Source: JAAELZ01 sp965237995
GTDB lineage: Bacteria > Pseudomonadota > Gammaproteobacteria > Arenicellales > Poriferihabitantaceae
Direction: 5' to 3'
Assembly: GCA_965237995.1 (NCBI GenBank)
Contig: CBDEGO010000003.1
Location: forward strand, 186,001 to 250,000
DNA length: 64,000 nt
Shown: piece after piece, positions 52,434 through 61,167 of the stretch
Position numbering within the stretch: the stretch's first letter is position 1
How the letters are laid out: every line of letters starts with the position of its first letter
Notes under the pieces: model-generated
Seen by the model: only the letters and a program-made list of their open reading frames with translations
Told to the model about the DNA's origin: nothing
Databases searched by the model: none
Made by a program: the position numbers and the translations under genes

Positions 52434-52517
52434 TTGAACCTCGATAAGTGATTAAATTATCTCTTATCAATCTGGTCAATTCCATCAACTTAGAACACCA
52501 TCATCAAATAGTGCAAA

Positions 52518-54002
52518 CTAAGTACTGATCTTCTCAACCGCAGTGTTCCAACCGTTAAGCAATAAAGTACGCTCATCCTGATTCATAACCGCATTGAACT
52601 CGCGTTCTAACTGCCATTTTCCCGCAATGCTTTCGAGAGATTCATAAACCCCTACCCTGATCCCTGCGAGAAAGGCTGCCCCCAAGGCAGTGGTTTCTAC
52701 TTCTGATGGCCGCTCAACAGTCACATCAAGAATGTTAGCCAGAAAACCACATAGCCAATTATTTTGCACCATGCCGCCATCCACCCTTAATTTGCTAGGC
52801 AACACACCATCATCTTCCATCGCCCCTAACAAGTCTGCTGTTTGGTAGCACACTGACTCAAGTGTTGCGCGCACTAGCTCTGCTTGGCCTGTATCACGCG
52901 TCATTCCGAATATCGCCGCTCGGGCATCTGGGTTCCAGTGCGGCGCGCCCAACCCTGTAAAGGCAGGAACTAAATAGACACCAGAATTTGATTGCAAACT
53001 GGATGCCATTGACTCAGTCTGCTCAGCCGAATCGATAATGCCAATACCGTCCCGTAGCCATTGCACTGCAGCGCCTGCCATAAATATAGAGCCCTCAAGT
53101 GCGTAGGTCGTAACGCCATTTAAACGGTAGGCGACTGTGGTTAATAATTTGTTGTTTGATCTAACCACTTGAGCACCTGTATTTAGAATCATAAAGCAAC
53201 CCGTTCCATAAGTGCTTTTAACCATACCCGGTTTGAAACAAGCTTGGCCAATTAAAGCCGATTGCTGGTCACCCGCTACGCCACAAATGGCTATTTGCTC
53301 GCCCACTACGCTATTGCTTGTAAGCCCGTAGTCATCTGAGCTATCTTTCACCTCAGGAAGAACTGAATACGGTACCTCAACAGCATCAAGCAGTTCTTGG
53401 TCCCAACATTGCTGATTAATGTCAAATAACATCGTGCGTGAAGCATTAGTGGCATCTGTGGCGTGCACTTCACCGTCTGTTAGCCGCCATATCAAGAAAC
53501 TATCGATCGTACCGAATGCGAGTTCTCCACGTTGTGCGCGCTCAAGTGCGCCGTCAACATGATTCAAAATCCAATTGATTTTCGTTGCTGAAAAGTAAGG
53601 GTCTAATAGCAAGCCCGTCTTCTCAGAAATCATGGCCTCTAGCCCACGTTCTCGCAGCAAATCGCAATACCGCGCGCTACGTCGGTCTTGCCACACGATG
53701 GCGTTATAAACCACTTGGCCTGTCGCCCTATCCCAAACAACCGTTGTTTCGCGTTGATTGGTGATACCCATTGCAGCAATTTTTACTTCATGTTGCTTGG
53801 CCCAAGCAATCGCCTGTTTCATCACATCCAATGTTGTTGACCAAATTTCTTCTGGGTCATGCTCAACCCAACCATCTTCAGGAAAGTATTGTGTAAACTC
53901 TTTTTGTGCAGTAAAGCACGAGCGCGCATTTTCATCAAATAAAATGGCGCGTGAACTCGTGGTTCCTTGATCGACGCTAAGTAAATATTGTTTCACTGAC
54001 AC
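52518..54002 (-). CDS. glpK: Glycerol kinase
   Basis: 494 residues. FGGY carbohydrate kinase: LLSVDQGTTSSRAILFDENAR at the N-terminus, GITNQRETTVVWDRATGQ, WQDRRSARYCD, GVAGDQQSALIGQACF and LRVDGGMVQNNWLCGFLANIL. It phosphorylates glycerol taken up by GlpSTPQV. The start is GTG at 54002; a second GTG two codons in (53996) has better spacing to the GGGG-like ribosome binding site. An IS200-type element separates it from glpD, so its own expression may depend on IS-borne or local sequence. Confidence 0.96.
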   Translation of the reverse strand: MSVKQYLLSVDQGTTSSRAILFDENARSCFTAQKEFTQYFPEDGWVEHDPEEIWSTTLDVMKQAIAWAKQHEVKIAAMGITNQRETTVVWDRATGQVVYNAIVWQDRRSARYCDLLRERGLEAMISEKTGLLLDPYFSATKINWILNHVDGALERAQRGELAFGTIDSFLIWRLTDGEVHATDATNASRTMLFDINQQCWDQELLDAVEVPYSVLPEVKDSSDDYGLTSNSVVGEQIAICGVAGDQQSALIGQACFKPGMVKSTYGTGCFMILNTGAQVVRSNNKLLTTVAYRLNGVTTYALEGSIFMAGAAVQWLRDGIGIIDSAEQTESMASSLQSNSGVYLVPAFTGLGAPHWNPDARAAIFGMTRDTGQAELVRATLESVCYQTADLLGAMEDDGVLPSKLRVDGGMVQNNWLCGFLANILDVTVERPSEVETTALGAAFLAGIRVGVYESLESIAGKWQLEREFNAVMNQDERTLLLNGWNTAVEKIST

Positions 54003-54019
54003 ACCCCGTTACTTAACAA

Positions 54020-54039
54020 CCACCGTCTAAAGACGGTGG
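54020..54039. repeat. IS200 right-end hairpin
   Basis: CCACCGTC, TAAA loop, GACGGTGG; a perfect 8-bp stem. It lies between the transposase gene stop and the glpK start. Confidence 0.85.
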
Positions 54040-54087
54040 GTTAAAAGATTGGACTGGAAGTCCAGTTTATCGGCTAAAGCTGATTGA

Positions 54088-54519
54088 TCACTCGACATCG
54101 AAATGGTCATTTGGATTCCTCTCAAAATGATGCTCCAAGTATTCTTTTATCATCTCTTTCGTTAATTCCCCTGCCGTCACACAAAAATAACCTCTGGCCC
54201 AAAACTGTCGACCCCAATATCGCTTCTTTAAATGCGGAAACTCTTGAAATATCTTTGTCGAACTTCTCCCTTTAATTCGCCGCATGATCTCTGATGGGGA
54301 CAAATTCGGTGGCGCCGATATCAATAGATGTACATGATCTTTACTTACCACTCCGCGCAATATCTCTATCTCTAAATACTCACATGTTTGGCGTACTAAT
54401 TCTCGAACCCTTTCTCCAACTTCTTCTATAAGGACTTGATAACGATACTTCGTGACCCACACAAAATGGTACTCTACCTTGTATTTCGTATGCGAACCAT
54501 GACGATATTTCATCGTCAT
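54088..54519 (-). CDS. tnpA: IS200/IS605-type Y1 transposase TnpA
   Basis: 143 residues. HUH motif VSKDHVHLLISAPP with the two metal-binding His near residues 62-64; the catalytic Tyr is in MIKEYLEHHF near residue 128, after the typical RYWGRQFWARGYFCVTAG. It transposes single-stranded DNA using subterminal hairpins. Length is complete, so it may be active. The conserved Gln after the Tyr (usually YIxxQ) is replaced by His here. Confidence 0.93.
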   Translation of the reverse strand: MTMKYRHGSHTKYKVEYHFVWVTKYRYQVLIEEVGERVRELVRQTCEYLEIEILRGVVSKDHVHLLISAPPNLSPSEIMRRIKGRSSTKIFQEFPHLKKRYWGRQFWARGYFCVTAGELTKEMIKEYLEHHFERNPNDHFDVE

Positions 54520-54548
54520 ATCTTAAAGCCAACTGCTAGCTTAAAGCT

Positions 54549-54568
54549 ACCCGTCTAAAGACGGGGGT
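54549..54568. repeat. IS200 left-end hairpin
   Basis: CCCGTC (54550-54555), TAAA, GACGGG (54560-54565) with flanking A/T pairing. It shares its core with the right-end hairpin. It lies between the transposase start and the glpD stop; on the minus strand it precedes tnpA and may also limit its translation. Confidence 0.85.
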
Positions 54569-54606
54569 TTAAACCTTTATATCGGACGAATTAAATTTGC
54601 TGAATC

Positions 54607-56211
54607 TTACACCCGAAAATACTCATCATATTTTACCTTTGCTTCATTGCCAAATAAGTGTTCACAAACCGCGAATATGGCTGGCGATATTTTGAGTTCA
54701 TCATGTGACATCACCATCGCAACTTTAGAGCGACGCCGCAGAAAATCTTCTAAGGTAACGACTAGTTCATTGTTCGCAATATAACTTAACTCACAACGAC
54801 TTACTCCCGCACTATCTATCGTGTAATCGCTAAGCGAAGGGTCTTGCTCAATGGCATCCAACATCGAATTTGCGGCACTTAAATAACGCCGCCAAAGGCG
54901 TTGACTTAATATTTCACCCGTATCTTGCGCAACAATTTTATCAAGCCCTAGTTGTTTAGCTCGACGAAAATAGGCCAAGCGCACTGCCTTTCCGGGTTCA
55001 CCATACCATTTGTGAGCGGCAATGGGCAAATTCACCCCGAGTTGCGCAACACGGTCACAGACTTCATCACCTACATTTAAGCAATCGGTAAGCTTACCCC
55101 CAAATATGCTGATATGCCCTAAGTCAGCAGACACCTCAACAACGTGTTTTCGTGACAACTGTAGAAAATCACTCTGCCTTTCTTGGTCGTTTTTAACGGC
55201 TAATGGCCGTACTCCACAGCGTTCTGATATAACATCATCACGCGTTAAAGGCGACGGTAGATCAAGCTTGGCATTTATGTTCGATAGAATGAATTCTCGG
55301 TCTTCGTCCGTCACCTCAGTATGCATATCATCTAAGCGAGTATCAGTAGTGCCGATGCAAGTGCAAGCCCCCATGGGGATAGCAAAAAATAAACGCCCGT
55401 CATCGGCAAAAAAGGCAAGCACTCTATTGTTATCAGAGATACGCGGCACGATCAAATGAACGCCCTTTGAAAACAAATGGTTATAATTTGTTTTAACTCC
55501 TACCAGCTCGTTATGTTGGTCGGTAAACGCCCCAGTTGCGTTGATTAATAATTTTGATTGAATATTAAATTCTCGCCCACTTTCGTTGTCTTTAACTTGA
55601 GTTGTCCAACTACCTGACTTAGCTCTGCTTGCGCCTAATGACTCAACATAATTTACAGCACTCGCGCCGTTATCCATCGCGCTCTTCACAAAATTGAAAA
55701 CAAACCGAGCATCGTTGTCCTTCAAATACGCATCTGAATATTCAATGCTACCGCGGCTGGTTTCGGTATCGATGACGGGTTCTCGAGCTTCAGTTGCCGC
55801 TACAGAATACAATCTCGGAGTACGTGTCCTACCCCGTCCAAATAGCCAATAAAGCCATGTGCCCGCTAGCATCATTAGCGGATGAAAGCGAAACCCTGTT
55901 GAGATGGTGGTCAAAAAGCGAACCTCCTTTACGACAGAAGGAAAACTACGCAACAGCTCATTGCGAGACTTGCATAAGCCAGCAACCAAGCCAAATTCAT
56001 AGTTTTCCATGTACTTGATTCCACCCCAAACTAAATTGGATGATTCTTGGCTGGTAAAACCGGCAAAATCGCGCGCGTCGATCAGCCCAACTTTAACGCC
56101 TCGCGCGGCAAGCGCGGCGGCTGACACTGCGCCGTTAATCCCACCACCTATGATCAAAACATCGAACATTGTGGACTCTAACTGCTCTAGATTCTTTGTA
56201 CGCAGGTCCAT
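54607..56211 (-). CDS. glpD: Glycerol-3-phosphate dehydrogenase, FAD-dependent
   Basis: 534 residues. FAD-binding FDVLIIGGGINGAVSAAALAARGVKVGLIDARDFAGFTSQESSNLVWGGIKYMEN, LINATGAFTDQ, and GTTDTRLDDMHTEVTDEDREFIL. The C-terminal domain (ELSYIANNELVVTLEDFLRRRSKVAM) is complete. It oxidises glycerol-3-phosphate to dihydroxyacetone phosphate and passes electrons to quinone. It follows the transporter genes and normally would precede glpK directly; the IS200 element sits between. Confidence 0.95.
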   Translation of the reverse strand: MDLRTKNLEQLESTMFDVLIIGGGINGAVSAAALAARGVKVGLIDARDFAGFTSQESSNLVWGGIKYMENYEFGLVAGLCKSRNELLRSFPSVVKEVRFLTTISTGFRFHPLMMLAGTWLYWLFGRGRTRTPRLYSVAATEAREPVIDTETSRGSIEYSDAYLKDNDARFVFNFVKSAMDNGASAVNYVESLGASRAKSGSWTTQVKDNESGREFNIQSKLLINATGAFTDQHNELVGVKTNYNHLFSKGVHLIVPRISDNNRVLAFFADDGRLFFAIPMGACTCIGTTDTRLDDMHTEVTDEDREFILSNINAKLDLPSPLTRDDVISERCGVRPLAVKNDQERQSDFLQLSRKHVVEVSADLGHISIFGGKLTDCLNVGDEVCDRVAQLGVNLPIAAHKWYGEPGKAVRLAYFRRAKQLGLDKIVAQDTGEILSQRLWRRYLSAANSMLDAIEQDPSLSDYTIDSAGVSRCELSYIANNELVVTLEDFLRRRSKVAMVMSHDELKISPAIFAVCEHLFGNEAKVKYDEYFRV

Positions 56212-56250
56212 ATTAATAAAACAAACTGAAAGAAGTGTGGTGAGTGTTAC

Positions 56251-56532
56251 TCAAACTCGTTTAAAAACAAAAATTGCCCACATAATAGACAAAACAAGTC
56301 CGCCCCAAAGTGGCGCACCAAAAAAATACAGCCAAGCCATGTTAATAAACCCAGCACCGACCCATGACAGAAATAATCGGTCGCCGCGTGTGGTATCTAT
56401 ACCAAACACTCCGCGCCGAGGATTCCCTCCCGGTGAAAGCTTTTCCCACACGCCCATAATGACAATAGACAAAATGACACAAATAAAAAATGTAGCCGAA
56501 GGCCAAGTCCAAGCCATCCAAGATAAATTCAT
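56251..56532 (-). CDS. DUF2160 small membrane protein of the glycerol transporter locus
   Basis: 93 residues from ATG 56532 (MNLSWMAWTWPSATFFICVIL); the longer frame upstream overlaps glpQ without homology. Three hydrophobic helices; the loop WEKLSPGGNPRRGVFGIDTTRGDRLFLS is the DUF2160 hallmark. In rhizobia-type glp loci this gene lies with glpP and glpQ, and it probably assists the transporter, though its role is unknown. Confidence 0.85.
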   Translation of the reverse strand: MNLSWMAWTWPSATFFICVILSIVIMGVWEKLSPGGNPRRGVFGIDTTRGDRLFLSWVGAGFINMAWLYFFGAPLWGGLVLSIMWAIFVFKRV

Positions 56533-56551
56533 ATCAATACTCCGCTTACTT

Positions 56552-57355
56552 TTAGACCCGACCGAGTGCAAAGCCCTTGGCGATATGATGCCGCACGAAA
56601 TAAATGACGAATGCACCAGGTATGATGGTTAGCGATCCCGCAGCCGCTAACAAGCCGAGTTGGTAACCAGACGTACTTGCGGTTCGTGTCATTATCGCAG
56701 CAATCGGTTTGGCATCGACAGAGGTAAGCGTTTTAGCCAATAATAGTTCTACCCATGAATACATAAAGCAGAAAAATGCGGCTACGCCTATCCCTGCTGC
56801 AATCGTAGGGATAAATATTTTGAGAAAAAACTTCCAAAACGAATAACCGTCGAGGTAAGCCGTTTCGTCGAGCTCTCTGGGTATGCCCGACATAAAACCT
56901 TCAAGAATCCACACTGCTAACGGAATATTAAATAAGCAATGTGCTATCGCCACGGCTAGATGGGTATCAAACAATTCAATGGCTGAATACAATTGAAAAA
57001 AGGGTAAGGCAAAAACTGCGGGTGGCGCCATGCGATTAGTCAGCAACCAGAAAAATACATGTTTATCTCCTAAAAACCGGTAACGGGAAAACGCATAGGC
57101 AGCAGGTAAGGCAACTGAAATGGATAGAACCGTGTTGATTACCACGTAAATTAATGAATTGATGTAACCGTTATACCAACTCGGATCGGTAAAGATAGTT
57201 TTATAGTTTTCCAAAGTGAATTCTTGCGGAAAGAACGAAAAACCGCCAAGAATTTCGTTTGTCGTCTTGAACGACATCGATACCAACCCATAGATAGGCA
57301 ACATCAAGAATACGATGTAAAAAGTTGGCCCTATCCATTTTTTATTAAAACTCAT
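56552..57355 (-). CDS. glpQ: Glycerol ABC transporter permease GlpQ
   Basis: 267 residues, about six membrane segments. MalG-type permease with coupling motif ELDETAYLDGYSFWKFFLKIFIPTIAAGIG near residues 170-200. The N-terminal periplasmic stretch has SMSFKTTNEILGGFSFFPQEFTLENYK. Pairs with GlpP, whose stop is three bases upstream. Not to be confused with the glycerophosphodiesterase also called GlpQ. Confidence 0.9.
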   Translation of the reverse strand: MSFNKKWIGPTFYIVFLMLPIYGLVSMSFKTTNEILGGFSFFPQEFTLENYKTIFTDPSWYNGYINSLIYVVINTVLSISVALPAAYAFSRYRFLGDKHVFFWLLTNRMAPPAVFALPFFQLYSAIELFDTHLAVAIAHCLFNIPLAVWILEGFMSGIPRELDETAYLDGYSFWKFFLKIFIPTIAAGIGVAAFFCFMYSWVELLLAKTLTSVDAKPIAAIMTRTASTSGYQLGLLAAAGSLTIIPGAFVIYFVRHHIAKGFALGRV

Positions 57356-57358
57356 TGT

Positions 57359-58219
57359 TTATTCCTCATTACGCATCATGATCGTGTAAAAAGCCCAGCA
57401 AATAACCAGCACCACCAAGAAATAAATCAAAGACATGGCCGCAGCCGGACCTAAGTCAAACTGCCCTAAGGCAATTTTAACGAGATCAATTGAAAGGAAT
57501 GTAGTGGTATTACCCGGACCGCCGCCCGTCAGCACAAATGGTTCTGTGTAAATCATAAAGCTATCCATAAACCGGAGCAGCACCGCAATAGTCAGCACTC
57601 TTTTCATTTTTGGTAGCTGAATATACCGAAAGACTGACCAATCGCTTGCGCCGTCAATGCGAGCTGCTTGGTAGTATGCGTCAGGGATCGAGCACAGGCC
57701 CGCGTAACAAAGTAAGACGATTAATGAAGTCCAATGCCAAACATCCATCAACACCGTTGTCATCCACGCAGCGACTGGTTGCTGAGTAAAATTGTAATCA
57801 AACCCCATTGAATTCAAGGTGTAACCTAACAAGCCTATGTCGGGTAAGGCAAAGATGTTCCACATCGCCCCGACGACATTCCACGGAATTAACAATGGCA
57901 GTGCCATTAATACTAAACAAACAGAAACCCAAGGCCCTTTACGTGGCATCGTCAGTGCTACTGCGATACCTAAGGGCACCTCGATAATCAAGATCATGCC
58001 AGTGAATAATAACTGTCGCTTAAGTGACTCGTGAAAGCGCTCAGAGCGCAGTACCTGTTCAAACCAAGTTGTACCTTCCCAGAAGAAAATATTGTCTCCA
58101 AAGGTTTCTTGCAGAGAGTAGTTAACGACGGTCATTAGCGGTATAAACGCGTTAAAAGCAACCAGTATTAGAACCGGCGTTATCAACCACCATGCCTTTT
58201 GATTCGTTACTTTATTCAT
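57359..58219 (-). CDS. glpP: Glycerol ABC transporter permease GlpP
   Basis: 286 residues from ATG 58219, chosen because AAGGGG precedes it and the family begins there; ten more codons are open upstream. MalF-type permease with six membrane helices; coupling motif DAYYQAARIDGASDWSVFRYIQLPKMKRVLTIAVLLRFMDSF. It overlaps the end of glpT by 8 bases. Confidence 0.9.
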   Translation of the reverse strand: MNKVTNQKAWWLITPVLILVAFNAFIPLMTVVNYSLQETFGDNIFFWEGTTWFEQVLRSERFHESLKRQLLFTGMILIIEVPLGIAVALTMPRKGPWVSVCLVLMALPLLIPWNVVGAMWNIFALPDIGLLGYTLNSMGFDYNFTQQPVAAWMTTVLMDVWHWTSLIVLLCYAGLCSIPDAYYQAARIDGASDWSVFRYIQLPKMKRVLTIAVLLRFMDSFMIYTEPFVLTGGGPGNTTTFLSIDLVKIALGQFDLGPAAAMSLIYFLVVLVICWAFYTIMMRNEE

Positions 58220-59285
58220 ACTCAGCCCCTTCCACCAGCCAATCGTCACAATAAATCCTTGTATGTTCAGGCTTAAACCGAATACGCGGGTTTTCGGATG
58301 GAATCACTTGGTCTTCGCTTACCACCATTTTTATCTGACTCACTTCGTGCCGAACTGACACCACTTGGTAACGCCCTAAGTCTTCTACTTTCTCTATTTC
58401 GACTGAAAACCCATCATTACTAAATTCAACAAATTCAGGTCGAATTCCGATTTCAAGCTTTCCATTCACAGCGCTGACTGGTTGACATTCAATAAGATTG
58501 TTATGAAACCTGACCTGCCCAGACTCAATATTACAAGGTAGAACATTCATTCCTGGCGAACCAATAAAATAACCGACAAATGTATGCTTCGGCTTGTTGA
58601 ACAATTCAACCGGTGTACCCACTTGAACAATGCCGCCGTCGTGCATAACCACCACTTTATTCGCGAAAGTTAACGCTTCCACCTGATCATGGGTAACGTA
58701 AATCATCGAAACCCCAGTTTGCTGATGCAGCTCTTTCAATTTAGACCGAAGTTGCCATTTTAAATGAGGGTCAATGACGGTTAGTGGTTCGTCAAACAAT
58801 ATTGCGTTCACATCGTCTCGTACCAGCCCACGCCCTAAAGATATTTTCTGTTTACCATCAGCAGTTAGACCTGATGCCCGCTGGTCCAGTCGTTGCCCTA
58901 AGTCGAGCATCTTTGCTATGCGTAAAACCCGCTGTTTAACTAAGTCTTCTTTAAGCCCTCTATTTCGTAGTGGAAAAGCCAAATTATCAAATACGGTCAT
59001 CGTGTCGTATACAACCGGAAATTGAAATACTTGCGCAATTTGCCGCTCTGAAGTCGGCAAAGAAGTGACATCTATGTCATTAAAAAACACGCTACCTTCA
59101 GACGGGGTTAACAAACCTGAAATTGTGTTCAATAAAGTGGTTTTACCACACCCTGATGGCCCTAACAGCGCATAGGCATCACCGTTTTCCCAAATCTGAT
59201 TGACCTCTTTAAGCGCATAGGTAATCTCTTTACCTAGAGGCTGAGGATAGGCATGCCGGAGATTTTTGAATTCTATACGGGCCAT
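58212..59285 (-). CDS. glpT: Glycerol ABC transporter ATPase GlpT
   Basis: 357 residues. Walker A GPSGCGKTT, Q-loop VFQFPVVYDTM, Walker B AILFDEPLTVID, H-loop VTHDQVEAL. The signature, usually LSGGQ, reads LTADGKQKISLGRGLV, a degenerate form characteristic of this family. A C-terminal MalK-like regulatory domain follows (LEIGIRPEFVEF). Forms a heterodimer with GlpS. Not the glycerol-3-phosphate antiporter of the same name. Confidence 0.9.
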   Translation of the reverse strand: MARIEFKNLRHAYPQPLGKEITYALKEVNQIWENGDAYALLGPSGCGKTTLLNTISGLLTPSEGSVFFNDIDVTSLPTSERQIAQVFQFPVVYDTMTVFDNLAFPLRNRGLKEDLVKQRVLRIAKMLDLGQRLDQRASGLTADGKQKISLGRGLVRDDVNAILFDEPLTVIDPHLKWQLRSKLKELHQQTGVSMIYVTHDQVEALTFANKVVVMHDGGIVQVGTPVELFNKPKHTFVGYFIGSPGMNVLPCNIESGQVRFHNNLIECQPVSAVNGKLEIGIRPEFVEFSNDGFSVEIEKVEDLGRYQVVSVRHEVSQIKMVVSEDQVIPSENPRIRFKPEHTRIYCDDWLVEGAEYE

Positions 59286-59306
59286 ATCAATGCCGATGGA
59301 TGCTGA

Positions 59307-60365
59307 CTATGTTTCAATTTTATTACCTACTCTATCAAAATACAGACAGCGGTCAGGTTCAAAGAAAAACGAACTTAATTGCTCATACTCATAACGGTAT
59401 ATCCCGCGCGACTCACTCACCCAATTATTGCCTTCAATATTGACGCGGGCAATACTTTCTGACCCACTGATTTCTGCAATCTGCACAATACCTTTCACTT
59501 CGACACCGTCTCCTTCAGGCAACAGGTGATGCGGACGTAGGCCAATTTGGTATTCACCGTCAGGCAAATTGGCTAGCTTAACGGGAAGCTCCCAACTTAC
59601 CAAATCGCTTAGATAAGCTAAGCTGTCTCGCTTTACCATTGGAGCCACATTAATAGGTGGGTCGGAGAACACTTGGGCGCTCATCAAACTGTCTGGGTTT
59701 CTGTAGGTTTCCGAGGTCTGTCCAAACTGCACAACCCGGCCCTCACTCAGCGTGGCCGTATGCCCCCCTAACATCAAAGCCTCTAAAGGTTCGCTGGTGG
59801 CATATACGACCGTTGCCCCTGAATCAGCAAATAGTTTTGGTAAGTCATCGCGCAACTCTTCGCGTAGCTTATAATCTAAATTGGCTAATGGTTCATCGAG
59901 TAAAACTAAATCAGCCCCTTTTACCAATGCCCGCGCCAACGCGATGCGTTGCTGTTGTCCACCCGATAATTCGCTAGGTAAGCGCTCTAACATCGGTGTT
60001 AGCTTCAGCATGTCTGCAAATGCGTGTACTTTGTCTGCGATTTCAGCGTTCGGCAAGCCAGCCACTTTCAGTGGCGAAGCAATGTTATCGAACACCGAGA
60101 AACTAGGGTAATTAATGAAAGCTTGGTACACCATCGCAACACTGCGTTTTTGAACCGGCACTCCGGTCACATTCAAGCCATTACTCCAAAGCTCGCCGCT
60201 TGTTGGTTTTTCAAGCCCAGCCATCAACCGCATCAACGATGTTTTGCCACTCAAGGTTGTACCTAGCAAAATATTAAACCCACCAGACTCGAGCGAAAGG
60301 CTGGTTTCATAAATATATGTTTGCGCCGCTACACGCAAAGAAACATTTCGCAGCTCGATCCCCAT
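59307..60365 (-). CDS. glpS: Glycerol ABC transporter ATPase GlpS
   Basis: 352 residues from ATG 60365 (MGIELRNVSLRVA); 15 codons of open frame upstream lie inside glpR. Walker A is GTTLSGKTS, the signature is canonical (ELSGGQQQRIALARALV), Walker B is LVLLDEPLANLD and the H-loop position reads YATSEPLEAL with Ser in place of His. The C-terminal domain is MalK-like. So GlpS has a good signature but altered H-loop, while GlpT has the reverse: together one complete ATP site. It starts 4 bases after glpR. Confidence 0.9.
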   Translation of the reverse strand: MGIELRNVSLRVAAQTYIYETSLSLESGGFNILLGTTLSGKTSLMRLMAGLEKPTSGELWSNGLNVTGVPVQKRSVAMVYQAFINYPSFSVFDNIASPLKVAGLPNAEIADKVHAFADMLKLTPMLERLPSELSGGQQQRIALARALVKGADLVLLDEPLANLDYKLREELRDDLPKLFADSGATVVYATSEPLEALMLGGHTATLSEGRVVQFGQTSETYRNPDSLMSAQVFSDPPINVAPMVKRDSLAYLSDLVSWELPVKLANLPDGEYQIGLRPHHLLPEGDGVEVKGIVQIAEISGSESIARVNIEGNNWVSESRGIYRYEYEQLSSFFFEPDRCLYFDRVGNKIET

Positions 60366-60369
60366 TGGT

Positions 60370-61167
60370 TTACGCGGACAACCCAACAATAGCAGGCGCC
60401 ACGCTGGCAATTTCTAATTGGACGTTATACTGCTCACACAATTGAACAGCTTCCGCGGAAACACCTTCATCCGTCACCAATATGTCAACTTGCGATAGAT
60501 CTCCAATTTTAATTGAGGCACGTCGTTCAAACTTCATTGAGTCAGTGACTAAAATCACCGACCGCGCCCGCCTGATGATAGCTTGAGCAACGCGCACTTC
60601 GCGCAAATCGTAATCAAAAAACTCGCCATTAGCATCAATAGCCGAGCAACCAATAATGGCATAATCCACTTTAAACATATCGATGAACTCTTCGGTGTTA
60701 GGCCCAACGATACCACCGTCTGATGACCTAATTGAACCGCCAGCAATCATGACGTCAATGCCTTGAACTGGCCATAAAGTCGTCGCGACGTTTATATTGT
60801 TGGTGATCACCAGCATGCCTTTGACCCCTGACAAATATTCAGCGACGCGCTCCGTTGTGGTTCCTATGTTGATAAATAACGAAGAATTGTCAGGTATTAA
60901 TTCTGCTGCTCGCTTAGCGATTTCAGCTTTCTCTTCAACCATTAGCGTTTGCCGCGCTCCATAGCCAATATTTGCAAGCGTATCCTTGATTACCGCGCCA
61001 CCATGAACGCGCTCTATCAAATTCAAATCGTACATCTGATTAAGATCCCGCCTGATCGTTTGAGGGGTAACCCTTAGATGAGTTGAAAGTTGATCAACCT
61101 GCACTGAACCATGCTGGCGGATAAACCCCATTATCGATTGTTGTCTTGCTGTGATGTCGGGTGTCAT
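60370..61167 (-). CDS. glpR: GlpR, DeoR-family repressor of glycerol genes
   Basis: 265 residues. N-terminal DeoR helix-turn-helix: RQQSIMGFIRQHGSVQVDQLSTHLRVTPQTIRRDLNQM, near 8-46, then NLIERVHGGAV. The sugar-phosphate-binding domain has NIGTTTERVAEYLSG and NNINVATTL. It should bind glycerol-3-phosphate and release the operators. It is transcribed just upstream of glpS, so it is the first gene of glpRSTPQ. Candidate operators lie before glpV. Confidence 0.92.
   Translation of the reverse strand: MTPDITARQQSIMGFIRQHGSVQVDQLSTHLRVTPQTIRRDLNQMYDLNLIERVHGGAVIKDTLANIGYGARQTLMVEEKAEIAKRAAELIPDNSSLFINIGTTTERVAEYLSGVKGMLVITNNINVATTLWPVQGIDVMIAGGSIRSSDGGIVGPNTEEFIDMFKVDYAIIGCSAIDANGEFFDYDLREVRVAQAIIRRARSVILVTDSMKFERRASIKIGDLSQVDILVTDEGVSAEAVQLCEQYNVQLEIASVAPAIVGLSA

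Larger units (their letters stand above)
51521..52500 (-). mobile_element. Degenerate IS3-family insertion sequence
   Basis: Bounded by inverted repeats of about 40 bp: left 51521-51560, right 52461-52500, both starting TGGTGTTCTA and sharing most following bases including ATTRATAAGAG. Encodes orfA (intact) and orfB (broken). The 980-bp size is shorter than the usual 1.2 kb because orfB has an internal deletion. No flanking target duplication is visible, suggesting rearrangement after insertion. The right end lies 17 bases from the glpK stop. Confidence 0.85.
54018..54575 (-). mobile_element. IS200-type insertion sequence between glpD and glpK
   Basis: One transposase gene flanked by two imperfect palindromes with the same core CCGTCTAAAGACGG: one at 54020-54039 near glpK and one at 54550-54565 near glpD. 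IS200/IS605 elements carry subterminal hairpins rather than terminal inverted repeats. No tnpB follows. Exact ends cannot be fixed without a second copy or an empty site. A further small hairpin (GGACT/AGTCC, about 54051-54063) lies at the glpK side. Confidence 0.85.

Noticed and set aside
51515..52506. Target-site duplication around the IS3-family element
   Set aside because: Bases outside the left repeat (AGCC) and right repeat (TCAT) do not match.
45275..52517. attR copy of the tRNA-Arg 3' end
   Set aside because: Reading the island to the glpK end I found no repeat of the T-arm/acceptor sequence; it may have been deleted.
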